Of a DNA stretch of 64,000 nucleotides, positions 1 through 11,541 are shown in pieces. The notes under the pieces were generated by a model. It did no database searches. It was not told where the DNA came from and saw nothing but the letters and a program-made list of their open reading frames with translations. The position numbers and the translations under genes are program-made. Every line of letters starts with the position of its first letter. Position 1 is the first letter of the stretch. This DNA comes from Silene conica (lineage: Eukaryota > Streptophyta > Magnoliopsida > Caryophyllales > Caryophyllaceae): positions 8,871,001 through 8,935,000 of the forward strand of contig CM055318.2 in the NCBI GenBank assembly GCA_029255685.2, in the 5' to 3' direction.

Positions 1-275
1 TGGCACACATTTCGATGTAATGACGTGACATGTGGTCCGTCGAAATAATGAAGTGATAGTGCTAACGTGGAATGTAACTTGACGTACTACACTAAAAGTG
101 ACGACGTGACACACACTTCAATGTGATGACGTGGCATGTGGTTCGAGGTGATGAGTTGGCGTTGCTGACGTGGAATGCAAATCGACGTACTACGGTGAAA
201 GTGACTGTGTGACACACACTTTGAGGTGATGACGTGGCATGTTGTTTGAGGTGATGACATGACATACCGCATATA
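1..275. repeat. Tandem repeat, about 105-bp unit, cut by the window edge
   Basis: Units beginning TGRCACACAYTTC recur near positions 1, 108 and 210. Each is followed by a GATGACGTGGCATGTG-like segment, and a TCGACGTACTAC-type segment recurs further into the unit. About 2.5 diverged units are visible and the array probably continues to the left. Short ORFs across it are not coding. Confidence 0.75.
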
Positions 276-359
276 TATATTTATACATATTTCTCCTCAA
301 AAATTTATAAGTCATCAATACTTATTTGACATTGTATATTTTAAAATTGATATATTGTC

Positions 360-530
360 TTGACCCATCGGTCAACCCGCTGCGGGTCGGGTTTTGACCC
401 GCTGTTTACGGGTCAAAACGGGTTCGGGTATCTTTCGGGTTCGGGTTGAAAAAACCGGGTCATTTGCGGGTTATTTACGGGTCGGGTTACGGTCGGTTTT
501 CGGGTCGGGTCAGGTTTTGACAGGTCTATA
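360..530. repeat. GGGTCGGG/TTTTGACCCG-rich repeat, probable MITE remnant
   Basis: Dense short motifs of the type CGGGTCGGGTT and its complement alternate over about 170 bases and end in GTTTTGACAGGTCTA. This composition resembles the ends of plant hAT-type MITEs. I could not define both termini or a target duplication, so the class is uncertain. Confidence 0.35.
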
Positions 531-539
531 AACACTCCT

Positions 540-1130
540 TCTAATCAACGAATTTAAATACATTCTAACTCAACAGTTCTTTACTAGCATTTATTAAAAT
601 AATCCTCACAAAAAAAGTTAAAACGTAAACAAATCCAATTGTACAATGAAAGTTAAAACGTAAACAAATCCAATTGTATAATGAAAGCCTAAAGAGTAAT
701 AATCAACAATAAGTCTTTGAAACTTTTGTATGTAAATATATAATCTACAAGAGTTGTTAGATTTGTCACGGACTCACGGTCTTGGTTGAGTCGTATGCAC
801 CTTATAGCTAAATACGTGCTTTAATTTCGCAAATAGATGACGAGTTATGTAAAATAGAGAATTTAGATTCTTAATTGATTTATACGGAGTAATAGTGTAA
901 AGTTCAAATCACATACTCATTATGTAGGATAAATGATTAAAGGGATAAGTGAATATATATATCACTGATATGTAATATTTGTATTATTCATATGAACATC
1001 TTTTTTGACGATTTAATATAAACTAATTGCAAAGTATTTATACTCAAGCAATATTAGACAATTTATTACTCCGAATAAAGTGACCATGTCAAATATTCTT
1101 GTAACCATAATAAATAAGCATATAAATATG
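540..1130. other. AT-rich sequence with no recognisable feature
   Basis: No long ORF or clear structure was seen, apart from a short duplicated segment (AAGTTAAAACGTAAACAAAT) at about 615-670. Confidence 0.5.
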
Positions 1131-1136
1131 AGAAAA

Positions 1137-1475
1137 AGGAACATACATCGAATGTATTACCTCTATTTTTATGGTTTTTGAGTTTATTACCTTAAACTTT
1201 ATTTGTTTTTGAGCAAATGTGTACTGTTTAATTGTCTGTTTTGAGCATATTAAAGTTTATAAGTTAGATTTTAGTTTTTCTCCGTTATAACTAAATTCAA
1301 CTAAACTTATATGTAATATTTTTGAGTTTTATTGTGATTTTTTAGAGTTTAATGTTTAAATAAATAAACTCAAAATTTTTATAGAAAAACTCATAATTTC
1401 TAAAACAAAACTCAAAAACTTTACTAGAGTGCTCAAAAACTATAAAATTGGAGGTAATACATCTGATGTACCATC
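1137..1475. mobile_element. Foldback MITE, about 340 bp
   Basis: The left arm reads ATACATCGAATGTATTACC and then TTTTTGAG. The right arm, reverse-complemented, reads GTACATCAGATGTATTACC and then TTTTTGAG, giving inverted arms of about 40 bases with a few mismatches. No convincing target duplication was found and the superfamily is not assigned. Confidence 0.5.
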
Positions 1476-1597
1476 CACTTACTCTATAAATATCATTTTA
1501 GGTTAACTCTAGTTAAATTAAAATGATACTCATAATCTAGTTTTAAACCACGTGTATCATAAACAAACAACCCCTAATAATGGAGTTTATGAAATAT

Positions 1598-1768
1598 TTT
1601 CTCCATTCCGGTCATTTGTTGTTATGTTTTATTTTGGGATGTTCTAGTTAATTGTTGTTATTTCAAATTTAATTTGATCTACTTGTTATTATTTACTAAT
1701 TGACCGTCTTATTTTTTTTGGTTTTGGTGTCAAAACTAGCCGATAACAATTATTCGAAACGAAGTAGT
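1598..1768. mobile_element. Degenerate Stowaway-like MITE
   Basis: The left end CTCCATTCCGGTCATTTGTTG matches the Stowaway-type end seen intact at 11136. The right side, with CGATAACAATTATTCGAAACG, is a decayed version of the other end. TA flanks cannot be confirmed. Confidence 0.45.
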
Positions 1769-1769
1769 A

Positions 1770-3006
1770 CATATACTAACACACTAATTACATCTTCCTT
1801 ACAATATAAAACAAATCCAAATAAAAAAATATACTCGTAGAGTCGCAGGTGATAAGGTCAAAATTGAGATCACTTTAAGACTTTTAGCATACGTGAGTAC
1901 GTGCGTTATTGACAACTTTTAACACCTAAAATTAAAGTAATAATGTCACACGATGAAGAAGACTAACCCAACATTGGGAAACTTCATAAGCAACTTCTTT
2001 TATAAAGAACCAAGATACGAATTACTTACTAACCAACATTCTTTTTCTAATTATCAAACCAAAAGTGTTACTACAATCACTACTTACGTTACTTACGTAC
2101 TAGCTGTCCCTCACTACTCATTATAATAATCTTATTAAACTAGTTTGAAATTTTGAACGTATAAATAAAGTAGGAAACATATCAATAACTTGATATTTGT
2201 ACCCCTCTCTTTTGCTAACCTAATTAATAATATCAACAAATCTTATATTTGTAATTTAGTATTAGTAAATATTCACAAAAAAATTATACAACCAGATGTA
2301 TAAGAGTGTCATACAATGTTTAGATTATAAAACAGAGAATTTCGTATGAGAAATTATATATGGCGAGTTATTTATAATACCTTCCCGTTAATAAAAATCT
2401 AATATAAGAAACCCTAATGATAGACGGGCCTAGTATAGGCTCAATTCCTAATACCCTCCCGCAATCGTAAAGGTAGTACGTAGTACGAACTTTACGATTG
2501 GAGATATACAAGAAAAAACATAATATGTATTGTTTTTAATTGTATAATAATTGAAATTATATGTATTGTTTTTAGTTGTATAATAATTTTCCACGCTTAA
2601 TATATTTATAAAATAGTTCATAAAATTTACAATATAATTCATATTCTTTCTGTTTAAGCTCAAAATTTTTATTAAAAAATTCAAAATATGTAACATTAGT
2701 TCTATATATCTGGTTGTATAATCCATTCATGGGTAAATATTCTTTAAGTCAGACAATTTTCGTCTGAAATAATAATACGAGATTTTGAGACTACTTTGCA
2801 ACTAAATGAGAAAAAGTTACTATAAGTGATAAATATTAGCTGGATCACTGTGGTCACATTTACCCATAAAATCGTCTCAAAATCCCTAATAATCTTATTC
2901 AACTAATTAATTTGAAATTTTGAATTTATAAAGTATGAAACATAGTATATCAATAACATGATATTTGTAACCTAAATGTTTCAACAAATCTTATATTAGT
3001 ATACTT
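1770..3006. other. AT-rich intergenic sequence without assigned feature
   Basis: No ORF with recognisable content was found. The stretch at 2448-2726 is open on the minus strand, but its translation is low-complexity (Asn/Tyr/Ile rich) and looks like chance. Confidence 0.45.
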
Positions 3007-3013
3007 AAGTCTT

Positions 3014-3498
3014 ACCCTCTCTCTAATTTCTCTCTCTAAAAAGAAAAACCTAAACCCTAATTTTCAACATCTTGGGGACCTTTTCTGGGTGGAGGTAAGC
3101 CACAAATTTTCTTTGTCTGTTCTCATCTTGTGGTGGGATTTTCCCCTCTATTTGAGAGGTTAAAGAAAAGTGGAAGATCGGCGCCTTCATTGTTGATCCT
3201 ATGGAGATAAGACTGCTGTCAGATTGCTCGTTACAAACTTTTTGGTCAAAAGAACTTCATTCTTGTCAATGTTTTAGAAGATTTGGAGACCCTCTTGAAA
3301 AGCCGTAGAAGGCGATATGTTAGAGGATGTGCAGAAGCGTCTCACGAGCCCATCAAGTTTAGAAATTTTCTGTTGATCGAGAATGTAGTTTATTTGATTT
3401 TAATCGTTTTGTGTCCTGTTTTTCTTGACATATGTTGTAACTACCATGAGACTTTTGATTAATGAAATGATTTTTACCTTTAAAAAAAAAAAAAAAAA
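3014..3498 (+). mobile_element. Poly(A)-tailed non-coding retroposon, probable LINE derivative
   Basis: The element opens with ACCCTCTCTCTAATTTCTC and a CTAAACCCTAA motif, resembling the 5' untranslated leader of plant L1-type LINEs. It closes with a run of 18 A at 3482-3499. AAGTCTT precedes it (3007-3013) and follows it (3498-3504), as expected for a target duplication made by target-primed reverse transcription. There is no RT or long ORF, so it is probably a non-autonomous or internally deleted copy. A retrocopied host transcript is the alternative. Confidence 0.6.
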
Positions 3499-3504
3499 AG
3501 TCTT

Positions 3505-4076
3505 GAACGAATGGTCACTTTTTGACACATATTTCGTAGAAAATAAAAATGTGTCAAAGTACGACGTATCCTCAATCTTACATTCTTACGTACAACTTTG
3601 TGTAGGTTCATCATATGACCTAAAGTGTTAGCCTTGCTATGCAAGGCAGTATGTATGGAATAGTTTTTGGTCGTAAATAGCTTCTATGTCTTGGTTATTT
3701 ATTATCCTATTTTATCTTTTGGTGTTTATTTCAGTTAATTATATTCTTTTTATTTTAATAATATTTTTAATAAATAAATTAATTATTCACACCTAATTTA
3801 GTTTACTTGTCACTTGATAATTAACTTTCTCCTATTTTCTTGGTCTTTATATAAAAATTAAAGGATGACAATTGACCAGAACGACGGAAGTACTCACTAA
3901 TATTAGGTCATCGTTGATATGAAGACTACGTAGTTCGTGCGTAAGAGAAGTGTTGGGTAACACCCAAGCAATTTTTTTCAATACAAATTTAGTTCAATGT
4001 CACAAGATGTTACTATACATTACAAAGTTACAATGTATATATTGGATTGGAGTTCAATGAATCATATATGTTCATT
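3505..4076. other. Intergenic sequence, nothing assigned
   Basis: AT-rich. No gene-like ORF or clear repeat was seen. Confidence 0.4.
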
Positions 4077-4202
4077 GGAATGGCTAAGGGTGTTTATAAT
4101 AAATCGAACCGCAATAACCGAACCAAAAAATCGAAAAATCGTACATTTTTTAAAGTTCGATTAACCGAACCGTTTTGACAAAGCGGTTTGGTGAACCGAA
4201 CC

Positions 4203-4369
4203 CGTAAATTATGTAATTCCCTGATTTGGGACTCTCTGATTAATGCAATATATAGATTAAAAGATACTAGTCTATTGCCTAAATACAAGGAGAGAATATC
4301 TCTATAGACTAACAAGATATATACACTATAAAAGGATAAGCATAAATATATAACAATATTTACTAATAC
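4203..4369 (-). repeat. Probable 3' LTR of the Copia element
   Basis: An 80-base stretch at about 4289-4369 is repeated nearly exactly at 6900-6979, on the other side of the pol region. A purine-rich tract (minus strand ACGGGGGAG) lies between the pol stop and this copy, as expected before a 3' LTR. The outer boundary is uncertain: GAACC at 4198-4202 could be the target duplication matching GAACC at 6980, but canonical TG...CA ends are not evident. Confidence 0.5.
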
Positions 4370-4380
4370 TCCCCCGTAGT

Positions 4381-6899
4381 CTAAGCGGGAGGAGGACGGA
4401 CGCTGAGGCTAGAGCGAAACCGTGTAAAGAGGTGCTTAGGAAAACCTTTTGTGAAGATGTCGACATATTGGTATTCGGCCGGGACATGAATAACGTGGAC
4501 TTTCCCAAGGCGAACTTGTTCGCGAACAAAGTGGATGTCAATCTCAATATGCTTAGTTCGCTGATGTTGGACGGGGTTGCCGGACATGTAGACAGCAGAT
4601 ACATTATCACAGTAAATTAAGCTAGCTTTGGAAATGGGAGCATGGAGTTCGAAAAGCAAATTCCGTAGCCAGCTAGTTTCAGCAACCGCATTAGCAACAC
4701 CCCGGTATTCTGCTTCCGCGCTAGATTTGGACACTGTAGCTTGACGTTTGGCGGACCAAGACACTAAGTTATCACCAAGAAAAACACAGTAGCCGGAAGT
4801 AGACCTTCGTGAGTCGGGACACCCACCCCAGTCAGCATCAGAATATGCAGTGAGTTTGTGAGTGACGGATTTTGTAAATGTAAGGCCAAATTCGAGTGTC
4901 CCTTTAACATAACGGAGTATCCGTTTAAGAAATTGAAAATGGGGCTCACGAGGGGCGTGCATAAATAAACAAACCTGTTGGACCGCATATGTGATGTCGG
5001 GTCGAGTGATGGTAAGGTACTGCAAGGCCCCGGCTAGACTTCGATAGAGCGTGGAATCAGCTAGTAGTGGACCTGCGGTTGAACTTAGCTTCGACCCGGA
5101 TTCAACAGGCGTCGATATGGGGTTACAGGAAGACATGAAAGCACGACTCAAAATGTCACGTGCATATTGCGTTTGAGACAGAAACAGCCCATTTCGATTC
5201 TGAGTTACCTGTATCCCGAGGAAGTGGTGTAGTTTCCCAAGATCAGTCATTGCAAATTCCTTCGATAAATCATCAATAATGCGTCGAATTAAGGAATCGA
5301 TAGAAGCAGTGAAAACGATATCATCAACATATAAGAGCATATATGCCGTGTCGGAGCCGTGTTGAAAAATAAACAATGAAGGATCACATACACTGCTACT
5401 AAAACCCTTTGAAAGAATGAAGTTGGCGAACCGTTGATACCAAGCCCGTGGGGCTTGCTTGAGACCATAAAGGGACTTACGGAGTCGACAAACATGAGTG
5501 GGTAACTTGAGGTTAACAAAACCAGGTGGCTGATGCATAAAGACCGTCTCATTGAGGTCTCCGTGTAAAAAAGCATTTTTCACATCTAACTGGTGAATAG
5601 GCCAAGACCGAGTGACAGCAAGACTGAGAACGGTACGTATCGTAGTTGGCTTGACCACTGGGCTAAATGTCTCATAACAGTCAATCCCGACCTGTTGGCA
5701 TTTGCCATTTACCACAAGGCGAGCCTTGTAGCGTTGAAGAGTGTCATCGGACTTAAATTTGTGACGATAGAGCCACATACAACGAATAACAGGGGCACTA
5801 GCGGGGCGAGGTACAAGTTCCCAAGTTCCATTATCAATTAAAGCACGATACTCGTCAAGCATGGCGGTGTTCCAGTGGGGGTCCTGGAGGGCGGCATGGG
5901 GGTTTTTAAGGAGAGGGGAGATAGGTGAGGTGGCGGTAGGGCTGAGCAAAACCGGTATACCGCACCGGTTTAACAATCCGGAGCGGTACCCGGTTTTTAA
6001 AAAATTGGATTTCAAGGAACCGATACCGAACCGGTTTAAACCGGTATACCGGTTTTTTCAAAAATTGGAAACCGGATCCGGAAATCCGGATTACCGCACC
6101 GGTTTTGAAACCGGTTTCACTAAATTTTCCTCTTTAGACGTTTAGAGTTTAGTTATTAGTTAGGCTTTTTTTGTTTTTTTTTCCAAAAAAATTATAAACC
6201 GGTTTGAAATCCGGGTCCCGGTTTTCAATTATTCAAAACCATATCCGCTCCGGTTTAGCATAATATAATCCGGTTCGGATACCGCATCCGGAAAAAAACC
6301 GAATTTTCGGTTTTCTTTTTACGGTTTTCGGTTCGGTTTCGGTTTTATAAATCGGATCCGATTTTTTTGCTCAGCCCTAGGTGGCGGTGGCAGCTAGAAC
6401 ACGAGGCTTGAATATCCCGTTCATTGCGCGAGTGGTCATACGGTGGTCTCGAATGGAGGATGGTGGGGGGTCAGGCGAGTGGTGATGTGGGCTATGAACA
6501 GAATTTATGGGAGAGGAGGGTGAGGGGTCGTGGTGTGGGGTGGAGGGCGAGGCAGAGGTGATGGGTGTAGCTGGTGGCGGGGTGAGGACAGGGGGCTGGA
6601 CAGGAGAGGCATGGGAGGTGTCGGGGGGTGTGGGAGGTGTATTTGGTCGTGGTAGGGGGGTCTGGGTGCGAGGGGTGGTAGGGTGTTCGGGAGCAGGGGT
6701 CACAGTGGGTGGAGGTGGAGTGAGGAAGGCGTCAATGAGGGTGGGGCTTAGTGGGGCAGAAATTTGACCGTGTGTGGTGGGTTGTGAAGGGTGAGCGAAT
6801 GGGAGAACGGATTCATCAAAGGTAACGTGACGAGATATAATTAATTTACCGGTGGATAACTCAAGACATTTGTAACCACGGAACTCTTGGGGATAGCCT
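4381..6899 (-). pseudogene. pol: Copia-type retrotransposon pol (RT-RNase H), truncated and interrupted
   Basis: This is a Ty1/Copia polyprotein remnant read on the minus strand. From 6899 downward come the C-terminal region beyond integrase (GYPQEFRGYKC, ISRHVTFDE), a Pro/Ser/Thr-rich linker, and DHRMTTRAMNGIF. The reverse transcriptase follows below 5937, with NGTWELVPRP, KARLVVNGK, QLDVKNAFLHGDL, SLYGLKQAPRAWYQRF and the catalytic YVDDI. RNase H ends it, with SAEAEYRGVA, YCDNVSAVYMS and KHIEIDIHFV. Gag, protease and most of integrase are missing, because the pol sequence joins the 5' LTR copy directly near 6899. A MITE interrupts the linker at 5937-6379, and the apparent ATG at 6015 lies inside that MITE. 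The element is therefore dead. Copia assignment is firm; the lineage is not determined. Confidence 0.9.
5937..6379. mobile_element. hAT-type MITE inserted in Copia pol
   Basis: Perfect inverted ends TAGGGCTGAGCAAAA and TTTTTGCTCAGCCCTA enclose 443 bases full of CCGGTTT/AAACCGG motifs. The 8-bp target duplication GGTGGCGG is exact at 5929-5936 and 6380-6387. Terminus and duplication length fit hAT. No coding capacity was seen. Confidence 0.88.
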
Positions 6900-6979
6900 A
6901 GGAGAGAATATCTCTATAGACTAACAAGATATATACACTATAAAAGGATAAGCATAAATATATAACAATAATTACTAAT
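6900..6979 (-). repeat. Truncated 5' LTR copy of the Copia element
   Basis: This nearly identical 80-base copy of 4289-4369 begins GGAGAGAATATCTCTATAG. It abuts pol codons directly, so the rest of the LTR, the primer-binding site and gag were removed by a deletion. MITE sequence resumes just after it at GAACCGTTAG. Confidence 0.6.
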
Positions 6980-7451
6980 AGAACCGTTAGATTTATCATG
7001 GACAAGGTTCGGTTTAGGTTCGCAATTTTAGAAAAGAGGTTAACCGCGAACCGAACCGTTCAAATAAAAGTAAGCAAAAAATTAAAATATTATATAAAAA
7101 ATTGTTCTTTTGGGTAATTAAAATGTGTTTCCAAATTCAAAAATGGTTAAAATGATTAATAATAAAGTTTGACTAATTAAATTTATTGTTGAGTATAATT
7201 AAATATTAAAAATTTAATTAAGCTACTAGATAAAATTTTCCAAAACTAAAGAAAAAATATATTTAGCATGTTTATAGGTTAATCGGTAACCGAACCGCAA
7301 ATAACCGTTTAAAGTGGTTAACCGAACCGTTTATAACCGTTACGAACGGTGCGGTTTAGGTTCGGTGTTTTGTCAAACCGAACCGTGTGCGAACCGAATT
7401 AAACATGCGGTTCGGTGAACCGAACCGCGAATGAACACCCCTAGGAATGGC

Positions 7452-7830
7452 TATGGACAAAGGTACCTAATGTCTTTATGAAGATGTTAGTACATTATAG
7501 GCATCCTATATATAAAAGCAACAAGTGTTTAGGTGTTGCACTGTGGTTGAAAGTATAATATTTTTATATTTTTTTCAAGTGTGTTGCACATTGTCCCCAC
7601 CTTCGCTTTTGTGCTTTAATTGAGAGAATCCACATTTTATACTCTAGATAATCCACAATCAAGTTAAAAGCCGAATATGAGACTGATATTGATTACAATA
7701 TATATATAACAAAAATTGAAACTATAAAAAATATTTCGTTAAAATAATAAAAATCAACTAGATGAAAAAATATGAAAAATTTTCTATGAAAAAAAATCAT
7801 GTATTACTCCATGTGACATATCAAAATATA
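7452..7830. other. Intergenic sequence, nothing assigned
   Basis: AT-rich. No ORF or repeat could be supported. Confidence 0.4.
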
Positions 7831-7834
7831 GTAA

Positions 7835-8025
7835 GTCTTGCTTGCGACGGGTCACCATTTGTGACGGATATTTTGTGAGATAAAACGGATATAAAATGAG
7901 TAGTGGAGAAAGGGGACCACATAAATAGTGTTGGAGAGAGAGAAAAAGTGGGTATTTTGTGAGAGAAAACGGTATCCGTCACAAGCTTGCGACGGATAGT
8001 GCCGTTGCAAATAAGAATTTGTGAT
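7835..8025. mobile_element. Short foldback element with GACGG-type ends
   Basis: CTTGCGACGGGTC...TTTGTGACGGATA on the left is mirrored by TATCCGTCACAAGCTTGCGACGG on the right, with AG-rich sequence between. Related motifs occur near 16500, 22150, 39961, 40640 and 49750, so this looks like a dispersed MITE family. The exact ends and duplication are not clear. Confidence 0.45.
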
Positions 8026-8570
8026 CAAAATAATATAAAAGGCGACATTAATAAACAAATATCCACGGATTAGAAAAAATTGGAACTTGAAAAAATAGAA
8101 AACAATTTACTTAAAATACTTTAAATTAATCGATCAACAATAAAATATGTAAAAAAAATGCATGCAAATTAATATTTAGTCTTGATGACTAGAGTCGAAA
8201 ATAATACATATTATTAAAAGCACCATGACTAGAGTCGAAAATAATACATACTATTAATTCTTTGTCAAGTTTGCCTATAACGGACTATATTATATATATA
8301 GATCTTTATTTAGAATAGTTGAGATACACCTCTAATAAAAACATTGCGATTTTGCTTAAATTTAGTATGAGTGAACATTAATGTTTAAGATTTTTATTAG
8401 TATATATCGTATTTATTTAAAATAACTATATCACAATCATATTGTATATACTGAGATTTAAAACTTAAAATCAACACACTGTTACATTATTGTTTACTTT
8501 TTAATTGCTATATATTTATAGTACAATATCACGGGTTGACTATTATATAATTTCTAAAGCGCGTGAGTCA

Positions 8571-9060
8571 AATTTTCACTTTAGAAATGCAGGGGTCAAA
8601 ATTTCATTTCAAAAGTACAAGGGAATAAATTTTCTTTTCAAAATTGCACGGGTCAAAATTTCATTTCAAAAGTGCATGGATCTAAATTTTCGTTTTAAAA
8701 TGCACAGGTAAAAAATTCATTTCAAAAGTGCATAAAACTAAATTTTCGTTTAAAAATATACCGGTCAAAATTTCATTTCAAAAGTACATGAGTCTAAATT
8801 TTCGTTTTAAAAAATGCACAATTTAGACCCATGCACTGGTCAAAATTTCATTTCAAAAGTACATGGGTCTAGATTTTCATTTTAAAATGCGCGTGTCAAA
8901 ATTTCATTTCAAAAGTGCATGAGACTAAATTTTCATTTTAAAAATGCATTGGGTCGTAATCTTCACTTGATTCCGTTTCACTAATTAACAATTAGGTACT
9001 ACATGAAAAACGGTGTCTAAATTTTCATTTAAAACGTGCGCAGATCAAAATTTTCATTTT
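8571..9060. repeat. Minisatellite, about 56-60-bp unit, roughly 7 copies
   Basis: The motif GTCAAAATTTCATTTCAAAA, followed by AGTGCATGRRTCTAAATTTTCRTTTTAAAA, repeats imperfectly across the interval. Units differ by substitutions and small insertions. Short ORFs inside reflect the repeat and are not taken as genes. Confidence 0.8.
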
Positions 9061-9530
9061 AACCTTGCACAAGTTTGACTAAATGAAAAACAAGTTTAAT
9101 ATTTTGTCCTCTTCAACTGTTCTGGCCGATTCAGTTTTATTGGTTTTGTTTTATTTTCATCCAAATAATTTTGTTTCATATGTAAGTCGAGTTTTCCTGA
9201 AATCGCTTGAATATTAAGATAAAGTAGTAACTCAATTTTAACTAACAAAAAGATATATCATACTACAATAACTACATGGTCAGTTGACATTGATGCATTA
9301 TTTACGTTAATTACAAATAAAATTTATAATATCTAAAAATTTAAATACGATTTTATAACTCAATATTTAGATTGGTAATTTAAAATTCATTAAAATATAG
9401 AGAGATTTTATTGTTTTATTTTAGAACTTTATTTTTTAAGATAAATAACTTTAAAAGATGATAATTAATCAATTATTATAAAACTTATCTTATATATTCC
9501 TTCTTAAAGAATCTTTTTGAAAATAACAAA

Positions 9531-9555
9531 CCCGTGCAGTTTGCACGGGTATAAG
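9531..9555 (+). other. Hairpin resembling a Helitron 3' end (diverged)
   Basis: CCCGTGCAGTTTGCACGGG is a near-perfect hairpin followed by TATAAGACTAC. It has the shape of the Helitron 3' ends seen at 11541, 12880 and 15443, but the terminal CTRR is not intact. Confidence 0.35.
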
Positions 9556-9869
9556 ACTACTACAAATTTTGAATAAATTTACCTATTTACCGGTCAAGTG
9601 AATATTGACTCTCATATGGGAGTTATTAACGGGTCAGATCATCTTTTTGAGTTTGAGTTAACAATGTTTCGATAATTCTAAGATTTTTATTATGATATAT
9701 TATATTTATCTTAGAAGAGTTTTGCACGGAGTATATAATAATGTGATTGTACATGGTAGTTTTTTTTACTAATAACATTTAACATTATTGTATGGTAATT
9801 TTCGAGAACATGTAACTTTATTTACTCATAGAATATAGTTAATATGTAACACTTATTTTATTTTTTAGT

Positions 9870-10060
9870 ATGTCCATCTTAGGATGGTCTCAACATAAAA
9901 TAAATAAATATAGATATTTTAAAAAGAGGTATTTAATGATAATTAAAGAGTATATTTCATTTGTAACACTTTCATATTTTTTATTATGTCTCTTTTAAGA
10001 TGGTCTCAACATAAGATAAATACATATAAACATTTTAAAAAGCGGTATTTAATGATAAAA
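9870..10060. repeat. Two-copy tandem duplication of about 115 bases
   Basis: TAGGATGGTCTCAACATAA near 9890 and TAAGATGGTCTCAACATAA near 10000 are each followed by AAATA...ATTTTAAAAAG and GGTATTTAATGATAA. No coding content is present. Confidence 0.55.
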
Positions 10061-10439
10061 TATTATTATACGAAGTAAATTATCACTTTTTAACAAAAAA
10101 AATACTTATGATAATATAAGAACGTAATTTATTTTCGCAGTACGTTTTTTTACTTAATACACTACTTTTTACACCAAATTTTTCATTTGTTGCCCTTCCC
10201 TAGAAAAAACATTAAATTTAATTCTCTCTTCTTTCTCTCTAATATTGAAATTTTACCATCTTACACCCTCATTAAAATTTACAACTATGAACGATTATCC
10301 AAGTGACCCGAACAGGTAATTAATTCATTAATCTTATATTAGTTATTAATTTTATTGTTTTTTTAATAATATAATTTCTTTTTTAATTAGGATTTGTTTA
10401 TCAACATGAAAAGAAGAATCATTGTTAATTATTTAGAAA

Positions 10440-10655
10440 CGAATTGACATGCTTAATACTACGTAATACTTCAATTGATTTACAAACCAAATCAACATAT
10501 GTTAATTGCTTAATACTACTTCTTGTTTAGAAACCAATTCAAAATGAACTACCTTGTTTAATATTACGTTTTACTCCAATTTTAGAAACCAATTACAAAT
10601 CAACTGCCTTGCTTAATATTACGTATTACTTCAATTGATTTAGAAACCAAATCAA
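10440..10655. repeat. Tandem repeat, about 65-70-bp unit, three to four copies
   Basis: The pattern TGCTTAATACTACGT...TTTAGAAACCAA...CAA recurs across the interval. One further copy follows the Helitron end at 11541. Confidence 0.55.
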
Positions 10656-11135
10656 TAATGGTTCAGCCCAAATATGTCAATATGATGCAATGTAATACGT
10701 TTGAGGCAAAAAGTTGATGGGTAATGAATTAAGAACAATAATAAGATATAATTAGATTAATTTGAAGGTGATCTCAAAATTGAAGACATAGAGAGGGTAA
10801 AAAGAAGATTGTGTAAATAATATAGAAGATTTTGTAAATAATATAGAGTATTGATTTGAAAGTAATCTCAAATTACAAAAACGGTGGGTAGCAAAATAAT
10901 AATGTAGCGTGACATTAGAGGATTAAGCTTAGTATGTGTTTTTTTGGTGCATAAGTGATAAAATATAAATTCATTCCATATGGGGCGGCAAAAACTTATT
11001 TTTAATGCGGACTCAATTTAAACTTGAGTCCAATTTTTTTTACTATGGTTTTTCAGATATATGTATTAAATTGGAGTTACTATTAGTCGCCAACAAACTA
11101 CGTTAGTACGTAGGATGCACAATGTTACTCATATA

Positions 11136-11342
11136 CTCCCTCCGTCCCGGTCATTTGTTATCTATTTCCATTTTTGGGTGTATCATTGAATTGTTATCTA
11201 TTTCCATTTTTGGCAACTTTTTGTGGATGACATTTGATTACATGTGGGGCCATATAATTTGTGTGGTCTAGATTCATTTATACTTCTTTTCTTAATCTTT
11301 GTGTCAAAAACAATAGATAACAATTGATCGGGACGGAGGGAG
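11136..11342. mobile_element. Stowaway MITE (Tc1/mariner type)
   Basis: The inverted ends CTCCCTCCGTCCCGGTCA and GATCGGGACGGAGGGAG are the classical Stowaway termini. TA flanks both sides (11134-11135 and 11343-11344). The element is 207 bases long and has no coding capacity. Confidence 0.92.
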
Positions 11343-11506
11343 TATTTTTAACTCGGCCAAAGTTAATCGAATTAAACTAATTGAAAGTTTTAAAATAAAA
11401 ACAACAAATTACATTCTCATTGGCTTTAATTTGTAACAATGAAAATAATAATGTCGATATATATTCGCATTATTCTAAACAAATTTTATATATTAGAATT
11501 TTAATA

Positions 11507-11541
11507 AACAATCCGTGCATTTTTGCACGGTTTAAAACTAG
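11507..11541 (+). mobile_element. Helitron 3' terminus
   Basis: The hairpin CCGTGCATTTTTGCACGG is followed by TTTAAAACTAG and then T. A hairpin just before CTRR, inserted ahead of T, is the signature of a Helitron 3' end. The matching 5' TC end was not located. Confidence 0.6.

Larger units (their letters stand above)
4085..7443. mobile_element. hAT-type MITE split by a Copia retrotransposon
   Basis: The termini TAAGGGTGTT (4085) and AACACCCCTA (ending 7443) are inverted. They are flanked by the identical 8-bp target duplication GGAATGGC at 4077-4084 and 7444-7451, the length expected of hAT elements. The arms are rich in AACCGAACCG-type motifs. Only about 4085-4202 and 6980-7443 belong to the MITE (about 580 bases); the rest is a younger Copia insertion. 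Confidence 0.8.

Noticed and set aside
6507-6767. Gly/Val-rich plus-strand ORF
   Set aside because: It is antisense to the Pro/Ser/Thr-rich linker of the Copia polyprotein.
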